NCBI GenBank assembly: GCA_030525825.1
Contig: JAUNDZ010000014.1
Span: 1-54,278, forward strand
Source: Moraxella sp.
GTDB lineage: Bacteria; Pseudomonadota; Gammaproteobacteria; Pseudomonadales; Moraxellaceae
Length of the DNA stretch: 54,278 nt
Reading direction: 5' to 3'
This document shows positions 35,297-43,021 of this stretch, piece after piece (positions within the stretch are counted from its first letter, which is position 1; the number at the start of each line of letters is the position of its first letter). Made by a program: the position numbers and the translations under genes. The notes under the pieces were generated by a model. The model was not told the origin of the DNA and ran no database searches. It worked only from the letters and a program-made list of their open reading frames with translations.

Positions 35297-35677
35297 ATGA
35301 CCACATTATTACTCATCACCGCAAGTCCGCACAGCCACAAGGCAAAACTTGCCCTAACTACCGCCAAACAGCTGCTTGATGCAGCTCAGCCCATCCATGT
35401 GTTTTTTTATGGTGATGGGACATACACCGCCAGTCGCCTGCTGTGGCAGACTGCCGATGTGGTGAGCGTTACTGATGAATGGGTGAAACTTGCCCAGACG
35501 CATGGTCTTGATTTGCCTGTCTGTGTCAGCACCGCTTTAGCTCGTGGCATTACTGATGGCGAGAATGCCATACGGCACAACCTAGACGGCGACAATCTAC
35601 GCACGCCCTTTCGCTTGGTGGGGCTGTCTGAGCTTGCCATGCAGATTGATGGCTGTGATGAAGTAGTGCAGTTTTAG
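35297..35677 (+). CDS. tusD: Sulfurtransferase TusD
   Basis: TusD belongs to the TusBCD relay that moves persulfide sulfur from TusA to TusE and MnmA for s2U34 thiolation. The 126-residue DsrE-like protein carries the persulfide Cys in 'DLPVCVSTALARGI' near residue 75, with 'HVFFYGDGTYTASRLLW' before and 'LVGLSELAMQIDGCDEVVQF' at the end. It is followed 100 nt later by tusC. tusB is not found between or after the genes. Confidence 0.9.
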   Translation: MTTLLLITASPHSHKAKLALTTAKQLLDAAQPIHVFFYGDGTYTASRLLWQTADVVSVTDEWVKLAQTHGLDLPVCVSTALARGITDGENAIRHNLDGDNLRTPFRLVGLSELAMQIDGCDEVVQF

Positions 35678-35777
35678 ACCATCATCAATACAGCGTGTTG
35701 GATGGTTTAACAACCCCCACCAACCTTGCAAGCAATAACACAGCCACAATTATTGATAATAAATAGACGGATAACTC

Positions 35778-36086
35778 ATGAAGTTTTTAATCACCATCAG
35801 CACCGACAGCGAGCTTGTCAGCTATGAAGCCATTGCCTTAGGCTTTACTTTGGCAAGTTTTGACCATCAAGTGCAGTTTTATTTTATAGGCGACAGTCAT
35901 CGGGTGCTCAGTGATGAACAAAGCCGCATTTATGGCATGGTACAGTCGCTAGAATTATACGACATTGCTTGTGCATGGGCGGATTTTGATGACAGCATTC
36001 GCTTTCATGCTGTAATTAATGATGTGCTACAACGCATAGATACACCGCCACAGCTGGCGGAATTTGACAGCATTTTGAGCTTTTAA
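35778..36086 (+). CDS. tusC: TusC/DsrF-like sulfur relay protein
   Basis: A 102-residue DsrE/F-family protein. The 'QVQFYFIGDSHRVL' strand, 'LELYDIACAWAD' and the terminal 'LAEFDSILSF' match the E. coli TusC pattern of 'LLGLYDI..CWV' and 'YDVILRF'. TusC is a structural, Cys-less-active partner in the TusBCD heterohexamer. It is shorter than the usual ~118. Position between tusD and tusE supports the call. Confidence 0.8.
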   Translation: MKFLITISTDSELVSYEAIALGFTLASFDHQVQFYFIGDSHRVLSDEQSRIYGMVQSLELYDIACAWADFDDSIRFHAVINDVLQRIDTPPQLAEFDSILSF

Positions 36087-36133
36087 GATTTTGGATACAA
36101 GGCTAATGTTTTATTAAAATTTTGGAATGATGT

Positions 36134-36457
36134 ATGACAAGTACAGCCCTACAACTTGACAATGACGGACACCTTCTTGACCATAGCACATGGACGCCCG
36201 AAGTGGCACAGACGCTGGCGGACACGCTAGGCTTACAGCTTGACGACATTCATTATCGAATCTTGGGCGAAGTGCGAGCATTTTTTGATAAATACCATCA
36301 CAGTCCTGCCACTCGCCCACTCATCAAGCATCTGACCCAGACCCTGCCTGATGATGCGATTAATAACGCCAAACTACAACAGCTGTTTAATACAGGGCTG
36401 GTCGCTCGCCATGTTAATCGCATTGCAGGACTGCCCAAGCCGCCAAACTGCCTATAA
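36134..36457 (+). CDS. tusE: TusE/DsrC-family sulfur relay protein
   Basis: TusE accepts persulfide from TusD and interacts with MnmA on tRNA. The 107-residue DsrC-type protein has 'LDNDGHLLDHSTWTPEVAQ' at the start and 'RIAGLPKPPNCL' at the end, where the penultimate Cys is the sulfur carrier. 'ILGEVRAFFDKYHHSPATRP' is a family signature. It follows tusC at 47 nt and converges on trmL. Confidence 0.9.
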   Translation: MTSTALQLDNDGHLLDHSTWTPEVAQTLADTLGLQLDDIHYRILGEVRAFFDKYHHSPATRPLIKHLTQTLPDDAINNAKLQQLFNTGLVARHVNRIAGLPKPPNCL

Positions 36458-36494
36458 ATACAGCCTGTCATCACAGCCGTTTTTTAGCACCCTT

Positions 36495-37025
36495 TTAAGG
36501 ACGACTACTCAGCCTATGATACCCCACGCTCTCTCCCACATCACCAACAAAGCCCATCTGTCTCCACAGCTCATACAAGCAGACAGATACAGAGTTGGCA
36601 AGATTTAGACTGCGGGACTGTGGCAACATCGGTAGCCTTAGCCAATTATCCGCACCGATGTCGTCTCGCACATCCGCTGGCAGACCGTCCGTCTCCGAGC
36701 CAAACACCATCGCAATACCCACCCCATCAGATGTATTAAAATCATGCTCATAGAAACTGTGGCTAAACTTCGTGGTCAATACCACCACCTTGTCAATGCC
36801 CATCTCATCTAGCACCCGACGGCACGCCCACCAATCTTCATGCACTTTTAAATCTGCATATTCATGATAATCCAGCCCTGCTCGTTTTAGCTTGGTATCG
36901 TCCAGCTCAAAGCCGAGCGGCTTTATCAAGTGTAGCTTTGCCCCTGTATTGGCACACAGACGAATGATGTTGCCTGTATTGTTAGGGATTTTTGGGGTAA
37001 ATAAAATGATATGGATGGTTGGCAT
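36495..37025 (-). CDS. trmL: tRNA (cytidine/uridine-34-2'-O)-methyltransferase TrmL
   Basis: TrmL methylates the 2'-OH of the wobble nucleotide in tRNA-Leu isoacceptors. The 176-residue SPOUT protein has 'PKIPNNTGNIIRLCANTGA' near residues 10-28, 'DYHEYADLKVHEDWW', 'MVFGSETDGLP' and the knot-forming 'SLNLANSVSVCLYEL'. The ATG at 37025 places the start as in homologues; an ATG three codons earlier is also possible. It lies back to back with the entericidin-like gene. Confidence 0.9.
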   Translation of the reverse strand: MPTIHIILFTPKIPNNTGNIIRLCANTGAKLHLIKPLGFELDDTKLKRAGLDYHEYADLKVHEDWWACRRVLDEMGIDKVVVLTTKFSHSFYEHDFNTSDGVGIAMVFGSETDGLPADVRDDIGADNWLRLPMLPQSRSLNLANSVSVCLYELWRQMGFVGDVGESVGYHRLSSRP

Positions 37026-37166
37026 GGCGATCATCTAGGGCTCAAAATTACATTTAATAACTTAATTTTACATTTGATTACACAAAAGGCAATCAATTTT
37101 CGCTACTATAAGGGTGAGTTCATCAGAACTTGATTAAAATCAACCTAATTATGAAAGGAAATTATC

Positions 37167-37310
37167 ATGAAAAAATTGGTCATTGCTGCCGTTGCTGCGA
37201 CTATGGTTTTAACTGGTTGTAATACCATCAAAGGTCTTGGTAAGGATGTTTCAAAGGCTGGCGACGCTGTTGTTGACGGTGCTAAGAAAGTTGAACAAAA
37301 GATTCAATAA
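37167..37310 (+). CDS. Entericidin-like small lipoprotein
   Basis: A 47-residue lipoprotein. The signal peptide 'MKKLVIAAVAATMVLTGC' ends in the lipobox 'LTGC', and the mature part 'NTIKGLGKDVSKAGDAV' matches the entericidin A/B family pattern. Family members are membrane peptides; in E. coli EcnA/EcnB form a toxin/antidote pair. Only one copy is present here. Start supported by AAAGGAA 6-7 nt upstream. A perfect terminator follows at once, so it is its own small transcript. The coding strand is rich in GCT, GTT and AAG codons like highly expressed genes. Confidence 0.85.
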   Translation: MKKLVIAAVAATMVLTGCNTIKGLGKDVSKAGDAVVDGAKKVEQKIQ

Positions 37311-37329
37311 TTTAAACATTCATCATTCC

Positions 37330-37367
37330 AAAAATGCCGAAAAACAACACTTTTTTTCGGCATTTTT
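37330..37367. terminator. Bidirectional terminator between entericidin-like gene and hemW
   Basis: Perfect 15-bp stem AAAAATGCCGAAAAA / TTTTTCGGCATTTTT with an 8-nt loop, between two convergent genes. Confidence 0.92.
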
Positions 37368-37378
37368 ATTAACCACAA

Positions 37379-38584
37379 TTATAAAAACGAACGCACCAGA
37401 TGATTCACATAGCGAAAGCCCATGGCGGTCGGGCTAAGCAAGGTGGCATCATGCACCATAAAGCCTTCGTGTTGCAAAGGTAGCAGTTCATTATCAATAC
37501 TGCTGACAAACAAACCTGTTCGCTCTTCAAACATCTGCGTCGTCGCCCCATGTCTAAGCCTTAGAGCGTTCATCATAAATTCAAAGGGCAGACCATCTTC
37601 ACTTACCTTGTCAAAGCCCACCATTTTTGGGGCGTTTGGCGGTGTGAAATTCAGATAGTCCTTAGGCAAACGAGACTTGCTAAAACGATAAATGCCATCT
37701 GCATATTCGGCATGACCGTGCAGCGTTACTTTGCCATGTGCCCCTGCACCGATTGCCAGATAGTCGCCAAATTGCCAGTAGTTCATGTTATGATGGCATG
37801 GCTTATCATTCGCCCCCGCCCATGCCGAGACTTCATAATTATCAAAGCCCTGCTCAATCAGGTAGCGTCGTCCCGCTTCTTCGATGGCATCGAGCGTCTC
37901 ATCATCAGGCAAATCGGGCGGCGAGCGATAAAAGGCGGTATTTGGCTCAACCGTCAGCTGATACCATGAGATGTGCGTCGCCCCCATCTGTACAGCTGTA
38001 CTCAAATCATGCACCGCCATCTCTGCGGTCTGATTGGGCAGTCCGTGCATCAAGTCCACATTGACCCGCTCAAACCCTGCTTGGCGTGCCTGCTTGATGG
38101 CATTCATCGCCTGCACAGGGTCATGAATCCGCCCTAATACCTGCAAAGCCTTTTCATCGAACGACTGCACACCGATGGACACACGATTGATGCCGATGCG
38201 ACGATACGCATCAAAGGGTGCATGCTCCACCGTACCGGGATTGACTTCCAGCGTGATTTCACAATCTGCACGAAAATCATACAACGCTCGCAAGGCATCA
38301 AACAGCCGCTCAAACTCATGGGCAGGCAGAAGCGATGGCGTACCACCACCGATGAACACAGATTCTATCTGCCGACCCTGCACAAAGGACAGCTGAGATT
38401 TGGCATCGGCAATCAAAGCATCGACATACTCACCAAAGGGTGCTGACAGCAGCTCGTCTTGGCTGGGATTGGGCAAGGCGTGTGAATTAAAATCGCAGTA
38501 AGGGCATTTTTTGACACACCAAGGAATATGAATATAAAGCGACAGCGGAATACGCTTGGGCAGTAGCTCTAATAATGGATTCAT
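37379..38584 (-). CDS. hemW: HemW-like radical SAM heme chaperone
   Basis: HemW (formerly HemN-like) is a radical SAM protein that binds and delivers heme; it lacks coproporphyrinogen oxidase activity. The 401-residue protein has the iron-sulfur motif CxxxCxxC in 'HIPWCVKKCPYCDFNSHA' near residue 22, 'SVFIGGGTPSLL' and 'INRVSIGVQSFDEKAL'. It begins 3 nt after the DEAD-box helicase stop, with its GGAG ribosome binding site made of the helicase's last codons, so the two genes are coupled. Confidence 0.92.
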   Translation of the reverse strand: MNPLLELLPKRIPLSLYIHIPWCVKKCPYCDFNSHALPNPSQDELLSAPFGEYVDALIADAKSQLSFVQGRQIESVFIGGGTPSLLPAHEFERLFDALRALYDFRADCEITLEVNPGTVEHAPFDAYRRIGINRVSIGVQSFDEKALQVLGRIHDPVQAMNAIKQARQAGFERVNVDLMHGLPNQTAEMAVHDLSTAVQMGATHISWYQLTVEPNTAFYRSPPDLPDDETLDAIEEAGRRYLIEQGFDNYEVSAWAGANDKPCHHNMNYWQFGDYLAIGAGAHGKVTLHGHAEYADGIYRFSKSRLPKDYLNFTPPNAPKMVGFDKVSEDGLPFEFMMNALRLRHGATTQMFEERTGLFVSSIDNELLPLQHEGFMVHDATLLSPTAMGFRYVNHLVRSFL

Positions 38585-38587
38585 TGA

Positions 38588-39856
38588 TTACTCCACCCCA
38601 CCATAAAAATCCGACTGGTCGGTTTTATTATGAGATGAATGGCTGCCCACTGCTGTCTGTTCAGTCTGTGTTTTTGATAATTCAAATTGATTTAATTTAA
38701 ATTTCATGTCCACATGCTTTTCTAGGGCAGGCAGATTAAAGGCGTCGTTTTCACTCACAAAGCTGATAGAAATACCCGTATGACCCGCCCTGCCTGTACG
38801 CCCAATACGATGCACATAGTCATCAGGCATCTCTGGCAGCGTGTAGTTAATGACATGGGTAACATCATCTACATGGATGCCACGCCCTGCCACATCGGTC
38901 GCCACTAAGACATTGACTTCGCCGTCTTTAAAGCGTTTAAGATACCGCTCTCGTTTTTGTTGGGCGACATCGCCTGAGAGCATCGTTACTTCAAACTGAC
39001 GACGCAGATTGTCGTACAGTCTTTTTACTTGGTCTTTACGGTTGGCAAAGATAATGGCTTTTTTGACATCTTTGTCTGATAAAATCTCACGCAATGCCGC
39101 CATTTTTTCACGCTCGGTCAAGAGATAAAAGCGTTGGTCAATCGCCTGATTGGTCTTACTCTCTGGAGCGATTTCCACAAAAGCAGGATTGTGTAGCCAG
39201 CGATACGCCAAATTCATCACATCGGTATTGAATGTCGCTGAGAACAGCAGGCTTTGGCGGTGTGTGTTGGCAGGCATATGCCGTACGATACGCTTAATGT
39301 CAGGGATAAAGCCCATATCCAGCATACGGTCTGCTTCATCTAGGACGAACACTTCCACCCGATCTAAGAACAACACCCCCTTATTCACCCAATCAATGAT
39401 GCGACCAGGTGTGCCAATCAGAATGTCCAAAGGACGGCGTTCAAGCTGACTGGCTTGCTTGTCAAAATCCGCACCGCCTGTGATGCACAGATTGTACAGG
39501 TTGCCAAAACGAGTCAGCTCACGACAGTCTGCAAAAATCTGCTGAGCCAGCTCACGAGTTGGTGCCAAGATTAATGCACGCGGCTCGCCCAAAAATCTGG
39601 GTTCGTCAGCAGCAAAAGGACGCTTCATCAACGATTCGATGATGGTCAGCAAAAAAGTCGCTGTCTTGCCGGTGCCTGTCTGGGCTTGACCAATGGCGTC
39701 TTGATTGGCGAGCGTGTGTGGCAGGATTTGTGCTTGGATGGGAGTTAGCGTCTCAAACCCAAGAGCACGCACTGCCTTTAAGGTCGTCTCAGATAATGGC
39801 AAATCTTCAAAGCGGCGAAAGGTCGCCACATCGCTTGGGGGTGTGTAAGAACTCAA
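38588..39856 (-). CDS. DEAD-box RNA helicase (RhlB/RhlE type)
   Basis: A 422-residue DEAD-box helicase. Visible in order: the Q motif 'FEDLPLSETTLKAVRALGFE' then 'TPIQAQILP', Walker A 'AQTGTGKTA', 'APTRELAQQ', 'TPGRIIDW', 'VLDEADRMLDMGF', 'LLFSATF', then 'VLVATDVAGRGIHVDDVTHV' and 'HRIGRTGRAG'. The core fits RhlB or RhlE. The start is a TTG at 39856 with AAGGA 7 nt ahead; no ATG lies near. The C-terminal tail is short and rich in Ser/Thr/Gln. Such helicases act in mRNA decay and ribosome assembly. It is coupled to hemW downstream. Confidence 0.9.
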   Translation of the reverse strand: MSSYTPPSDVATFRRFEDLPLSETTLKAVRALGFETLTPIQAQILPHTLANQDAIGQAQTGTGKTATFLLTIIESLMKRPFAADEPRFLGEPRALILAPTRELAQQIFADCRELTRFGNLYNLCITGGADFDKQASQLERRPLDILIGTPGRIIDWVNKGVLFLDRVEVFVLDEADRMLDMGFIPDIKRIVRHMPANTHRQSLLFSATFNTDVMNLAYRWLHNPAFVEIAPESKTNQAIDQRFYLLTEREKMAALREILSDKDVKKAIIFANRKDQVKRLYDNLRRQFEVTMLSGDVAQQKRERYLKRFKDGEVNVLVATDVAGRGIHVDDVTHVINYTLPEMPDDYVHRIGRTGRAGHTGISISFVSENDAFNLPALEKHVDMKFKLNQFELSKTQTEQTAVGSHSSHNKTDQSDFYGGVE

Positions 39857-39866
39857 ATGCTTATCC

Positions 39867-40316
39867 TTATTTGTTTTTGGCAGGTGCTTGGGTTGATTCA
39901 GTTTCTCCCAAAATCATGTCCATGCACGCATAACCTGCTTCAGCGGTCGCACCTTGTACGAACTCACGCTTTTTGTCGTCGCTGGTCTCAACTTTTTGTT
40001 TGTACAGCTCGGTCAGTGCCACTTGCCAAAATTCTTTGATGTATTTGGTGATGTCATCATCGCCAAACTGCTTGACCAGCTCAGCCGATGCGGTCTCGAC
40101 TTCTTTTTTGGCTTCGCTTTGTTTGACATCAGATTGACGCATCACAGCCACATTGAACACGCCTTCGCTGACGATGTTACAGATGCCGTAAGCGGCTTTT
40201 TCTTTGTCGGTCAGCTCCATCGCTTGCGTACCTTTGGTATCGGCAGCAGATGCACCCATACAAACGCCAAGAGCAAGCACACAAGCCAGCAATTTATTCA
40301 TTTTATTCATTTTCAT
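39867..40316 (-). CDS. Secreted protein of unknown family
   Basis: A 149-residue protein with a signal peptide 'KLLACVLALGVCMGASAADT' and predicted cleavage after 'ASA'. The mature part is acidic, helical, and has two Cys ('GICNIV' and 'YACMDM') that may form a disulfide in the periplasm. I do not recognise the family. The start is at the second of two adjacent ATGs, with GGAG 7 nt ahead. It is a single-gene unit ending 10 nt before the helicase start. Confidence 0.7.
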   Translation of the reverse strand: MKMNKMNKLLACVLALGVCMGASAADTKGTQAMELTDKEKAAYGICNIVSEGVFNVAVMRQSDVKQSEAKKEVETASAELVKQFGDDDITKYIKEFWQVALTELYKQKVETSDDKKREFVQGATAEAGYACMDMILGETESTQAPAKNK

Positions 40317-40417
40317 CATAATACTCCAAGGGTAAAAATGCACATACAATAACGCATTATAGCAGTTTATGCAAATGATTTGCAAAATTATCTACCACTT
40401 GGATGATAAAAACATAC

Positions 40418-40446
40418 AAAAAAGCCCGCAACAAAGCGGACTTTTA
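40418..40446 (-). terminator. Terminator of the cold-shock gene
   Basis: Hairpin AAAAGTCCGC / GCGGGCTTTTTT on the - strand (one G-U pair, 6-nt loop) with a T-run, 19 nt after the stop. Confidence 0.8.
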
Positions 40447-40464
40447 GCGTGTCAAGAAAAGTGT

Positions 40465-40674
40465 TTATAGCTTGGTTACTTCTTCAGCTTGCAATCCTTT
40501 ATCACCTTCTGTTACAACGAATTCCACCGCTTGACCTTCTTTTAATGAGCGATAACCTTCACCCAAAATCGCACGAAAATGCACGAACACATCTTCACCT
40601 GTCGCACGCTGAATGAAGCCAAAACCTTTGGAATCATTGAACCATTTTACAGTACCTTGTTCACGAACTGACAT
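40465..40674 (-). CDS. CspA-family cold-shock protein
   Basis: A 69-residue cold-shock domain protein that binds single-stranded RNA/DNA and melts mRNA structure. RNP1 is 'KGFGFIQR' near residue 16 and RNP2 'DVFVHF' near residue 28. '[14 protein letters not shown]' is the classical opening. Start supported by AGGAAG 6-7 nt ahead. The 5' leader is about 190-195 nt if the promoter at 40875-40902 is used, which is long, as in known cold-shock mRNAs. Confidence 0.95.
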   Translation of the reverse strand: MSVREQGTVKWFNDSKGFGFIQRATGEDVFVHFRAILGEGYRSLKEGQAVEFVVTEGDKGLQAEEVTKL

Positions 40675-41028
40675 ATTTTCTTCCTATAAAAATGCTTGAA
40701 CCTGACGGCAGTTTAACAACCATCAAAACTCATCAAGCCAAATTAACGCAAGCTGACTGGCGAACCAGTCACACTCTTTTTACAGCAGTAATCTTGTGGT
40801 ATTTTGGCGATACCGTCAGCAACATTACCAACAATATTTACAAAAAATCACATCTTTGCATCACTACCGAAATTATCATACCATGATAAATTAAGAATAC
40901 AAGCGTTTTTTTATGAAATATTCATACAAAAATCCAGTAGCAGACGGCAAAAGCAATAAAATTCACCAAAAACCCACAAAAAATCTGCTAAAATAATGCC
41001 AATCATATTTTTAAATCCGCACAACACC
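40675..41028. other. 354-nt gene-free stretch: cold-shock leader and divergent promoters
   Basis: This gap holds the long - strand leader of the cold-shock gene, the promoter at 40875-40902 and AT-rich sequence ahead of aroQ. A + strand 64-codon frame (40692-40886) has no good ribosome binding site and no recognisable protein, so I do not call it a gene. Confidence 0.6.
40875..40902 (-). promoter_or_regulatory. Promoter of the cold-shock gene
   Basis: On the - strand, -35 TTGTAT (40897-40902), 16-bp spacer and -10 TATGAT (40875-40880). Confidence 0.5.
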
Positions 41029-41496
41029 ATGAAAACAGCCCGCCACATCTTATTATTAAACGGTCCAAACCTACACCTATTAGGCAAGCGAGAACCACAC
41101 ATCTACGGCAGCACCACGCTTGCTGACATCGAGCGTCGCTTGACCGATACAGCCGCCAAACACGGCATCACGCTGACCGCCTTTCAGTCAAACCATGAAG
41201 GCGACATCGTTGATAAGATTGGTGAGCTTGGACTGTTGGCTGATAGCAGTTTTGATGCCGTTATCATTAACCCTGCTGCTTTTACTCACACTTCGGTCGC
41301 CATCAGAGATGCCTTAGCGGCGGCAAATAAGCCATTCATCGAAGTGCATCTATCGAATGTACACGCACGAGAGCCATTTCGTACGCATTCTTATTTTTCG
41401 GATAAGGCGGTGGGCGTGATATGCGGTCTTGGCGATATGGGCTATGACATGGCTCTTGATTGGTTTGTTGAATATTTCAAGAACAATGTCGCATAA
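41029..41496 (+). CDS. aroQ: Type II 3-dehydroquinate dehydratase AroQ
   Basis: AroQ removes water from 3-dehydroquinate in the shikimate pathway. The 155-residue protein has '[20 protein letters not shown]' near the N-terminus with the catalytic Tyr in 'HIYGSTT', '[13 protein letters not shown]' and '[18 protein letters not shown]' with the catalytic His. '[16 protein letters not shown]' completes the active site. The ATG at 41029 sits at the homologous start; an ATG eleven codons earlier is unlikely. Next gene follows at 12 nt. Confidence 0.95.
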   Translation: MKTARHILLLNGPNLHLLGKREPHIYGSTTLADIERRLTDTAAKHGITLTAFQSNHEGDIVDKIGELGLLADSSFDAVIINPAAFTHTSVAIRDALAAANKPFIEVHLSNVHAREPFRTHSYFSDKAVGVICGLGDMGYDMALDWFVEYFKNNVA

Positions 41497-41508
41497 CAAG
41501 TCAGTGCA

Positions 41509-41787
41509 ATGATTGATCATCTTAGCGAGCTGCTTGCCCCACTTGGCAAGATACATCACAAGCGAATGTTTGGTTGCAACTGCCTGCTCATGAACGGAGC
41601 GATACTCGCCATCGTCAAAGATGATGATATTTTTATCAAAAAGACGCACATTCATGCCAGCGACATCAGATTTGGCTACCCAAGACAGGGCAAAGTGATT
41701 AATATGAACTATGTGCTGATAGATAACACCCTGCTGGATGAGCCTGATGAGCTGATTGGCTTGGTGAAGTCGTTTTTAACAGCATGA
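41509..41787 (+). CDS. TfoX N-terminal domain protein
   Basis: A 92-residue protein with the TfoX-N/Sxy fold: 'LGKIHHKRMFGCNCLLMNGA' replaces the common 'RMFGG.G' motif, then 'AIVKDDDIFIKK' and 'NMNYVLIDNTLLDEPDEL'. Full TfoX/Sxy proteins activate competence genes with CRP; this stand-alone N-domain lacks the C-terminal part, so a competence role is open. It follows aroQ by 12 nt and probably shares its transcript. Confidence 0.78.
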   Translation: MIDHLSELLAPLGKIHHKRMFGCNCLLMNGAILAIVKDDDIFIKKTHIHASDIRFGYPRQGKVINMNYVLIDNTLLDEPDELIGLVKSFLTA

Positions 41788-41870
41788 CAGATAACGCATG
41801 AATGACAAAAGCAGGGTTATCCGCCCTGCTTTTATGTGCCAGTTTTTGTGTTAGTTTTTGTATCAAGCCA

Positions 41871-42941
41871 TCACAACACAGGATTGATGACAGGGATTTT
41901 GTTGCCCTTATTGTCTTTATCTTTGGCAAATTTTGGGTTAAAGGTCTGTACTTCAGGGTTGGTCGGCAGTCCGATGGTCGCCAGCTTATCCGCCACGCCC
42001 ACCTGAATGTTATCGCCTTCAAACAGTCGCTCATCATCTGTTCGCTCGGTTTTTAGACTTTCAAAATCAAATAGCTCACGGTCAGCAAGCTGACTTGGAG
42101 CGACATTTTGCAGGGCTTTGAACATACTCGCTAAGCGTTTTGGATGGGCATTGTCCCACTCACGCAGCATGTCGTTAATCATCGCTCGTTGTAGATTTTC
42201 TTGTGAGCCGCACAGATTGCATGGGATGATGGGAAAGCCTTTGTAATTGGCGTATTTGATGATGTCTTTTTCGGCGACATAGGCAAGCGGACGAATCAAA
42301 ATGTTCTGCTTATCATCCGACAGTAGCTTAGGCGGCATCGCCTTTAATGAGCCGCCATGAAACAGGTTCAAAAAGAAAGTCGCCAAAATGTCATCACGGT
42401 GGTGTCCTAGTGCTACTTTGGTCGCACCGATTTGCTTAGCAAAGCCATACAGCGAACCACGACGCAGACGAGAGCAAGCCGAGCAGTAGGTCTTGCCTTC
42501 TGGTACGACCTGCTTGACGATGCTATAAGTATCCTTTTCTAGGATATAATAAGGAATGCCCTGCTGCGATAGGTATTCTGGCAGCACATGCTCAGGGAAA
42601 CCTGGTTGTTTTTGGTCAAGATTGACCGCCACCACTTCAAAGTTAATCGGTGCGATACGCTTTAAGAACAGCAAAATATCCAGCAAGGTAAAACTGTCTT
42701 TACCCCCTGAGATACACACCATGACGACATCGCCATCTTCAATCATATTAAAATCACGAATCGCCCACGAGACTTCTTTACGAAGTTTCTTTTGTAGCTT
42801 TTTAAAGCGAGTGGATTTGATGCCGTCATCAAAATCATGCACTTCATCATCAGTATCAGGCGTGTCATCTCGCTCGCCATCTTGTGATAAGGCGTGAATG
42901 ACTTCTAAATCATCGTTGTCTAAATGCTCATGATTATTCAT
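41871..42941 (-). CDS. ttcA: tRNA 2-thiocytidine(32) synthetase TtcA
   Basis: TtcA adds sulfur to C32 of selected tRNAs using a [4Fe-4S] cluster and ATP. The 356-residue protein has the PP-loop '[18 protein letters not shown]' near residues 78-95, the cluster cysteines in '[10 protein letters not shown]' and '[12 protein letters not shown]', and the '[20 protein letters not shown]' motif. The N-terminal ~50 residues are acidic and the C-terminal ~40 Lys/Asn-rich, both extending the ~310-residue family length. Single gene between TfoX-N and rlmKL. Confidence 0.94.
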   Translation of the reverse strand: MNNHEHLDNDDLEVIHALSQDGERDDTPDTDDEVHDFDDGIKSTRFKKLQKKLRKEVSWAIRDFNMIEDGDVVMVCISGGKDSFTLLDILLFLKRIAPINFEVVAVNLDQKQPGFPEHVLPEYLSQQGIPYYILEKDTYSIVKQVVPEGKTYCSACSRLRRGSLYGFAKQIGATKVALGHHRDDILATFFLNLFHGGSLKAMPPKLLSDDKQNILIRPLAYVAEKDIIKYANYKGFPIIPCNLCGSQENLQRAMINDMLREWDNAHPKRLASMFKALQNVAPSQLADRELFDFESLKTERTDDERLFEGDNIQVGVADKLATIGLPTNPEVQTFNPKFAKDKDNKGNKIPVINPVL

Positions 42942-43021
42942 GTTATGTTCTCAAATGTCTTTAAAATTAACCAAAATTTAATAAAAAGCCAACCGACCAA
43001 TCAATACTGGCAAGACTGCCG

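Noticed and set aside
40692-40886. 64-codon + strand frame in the cold-shock leader
   Set aside because: No ribosome binding site, no recognisable protein, and it overlaps the promoter and leader of the cold-shock gene.
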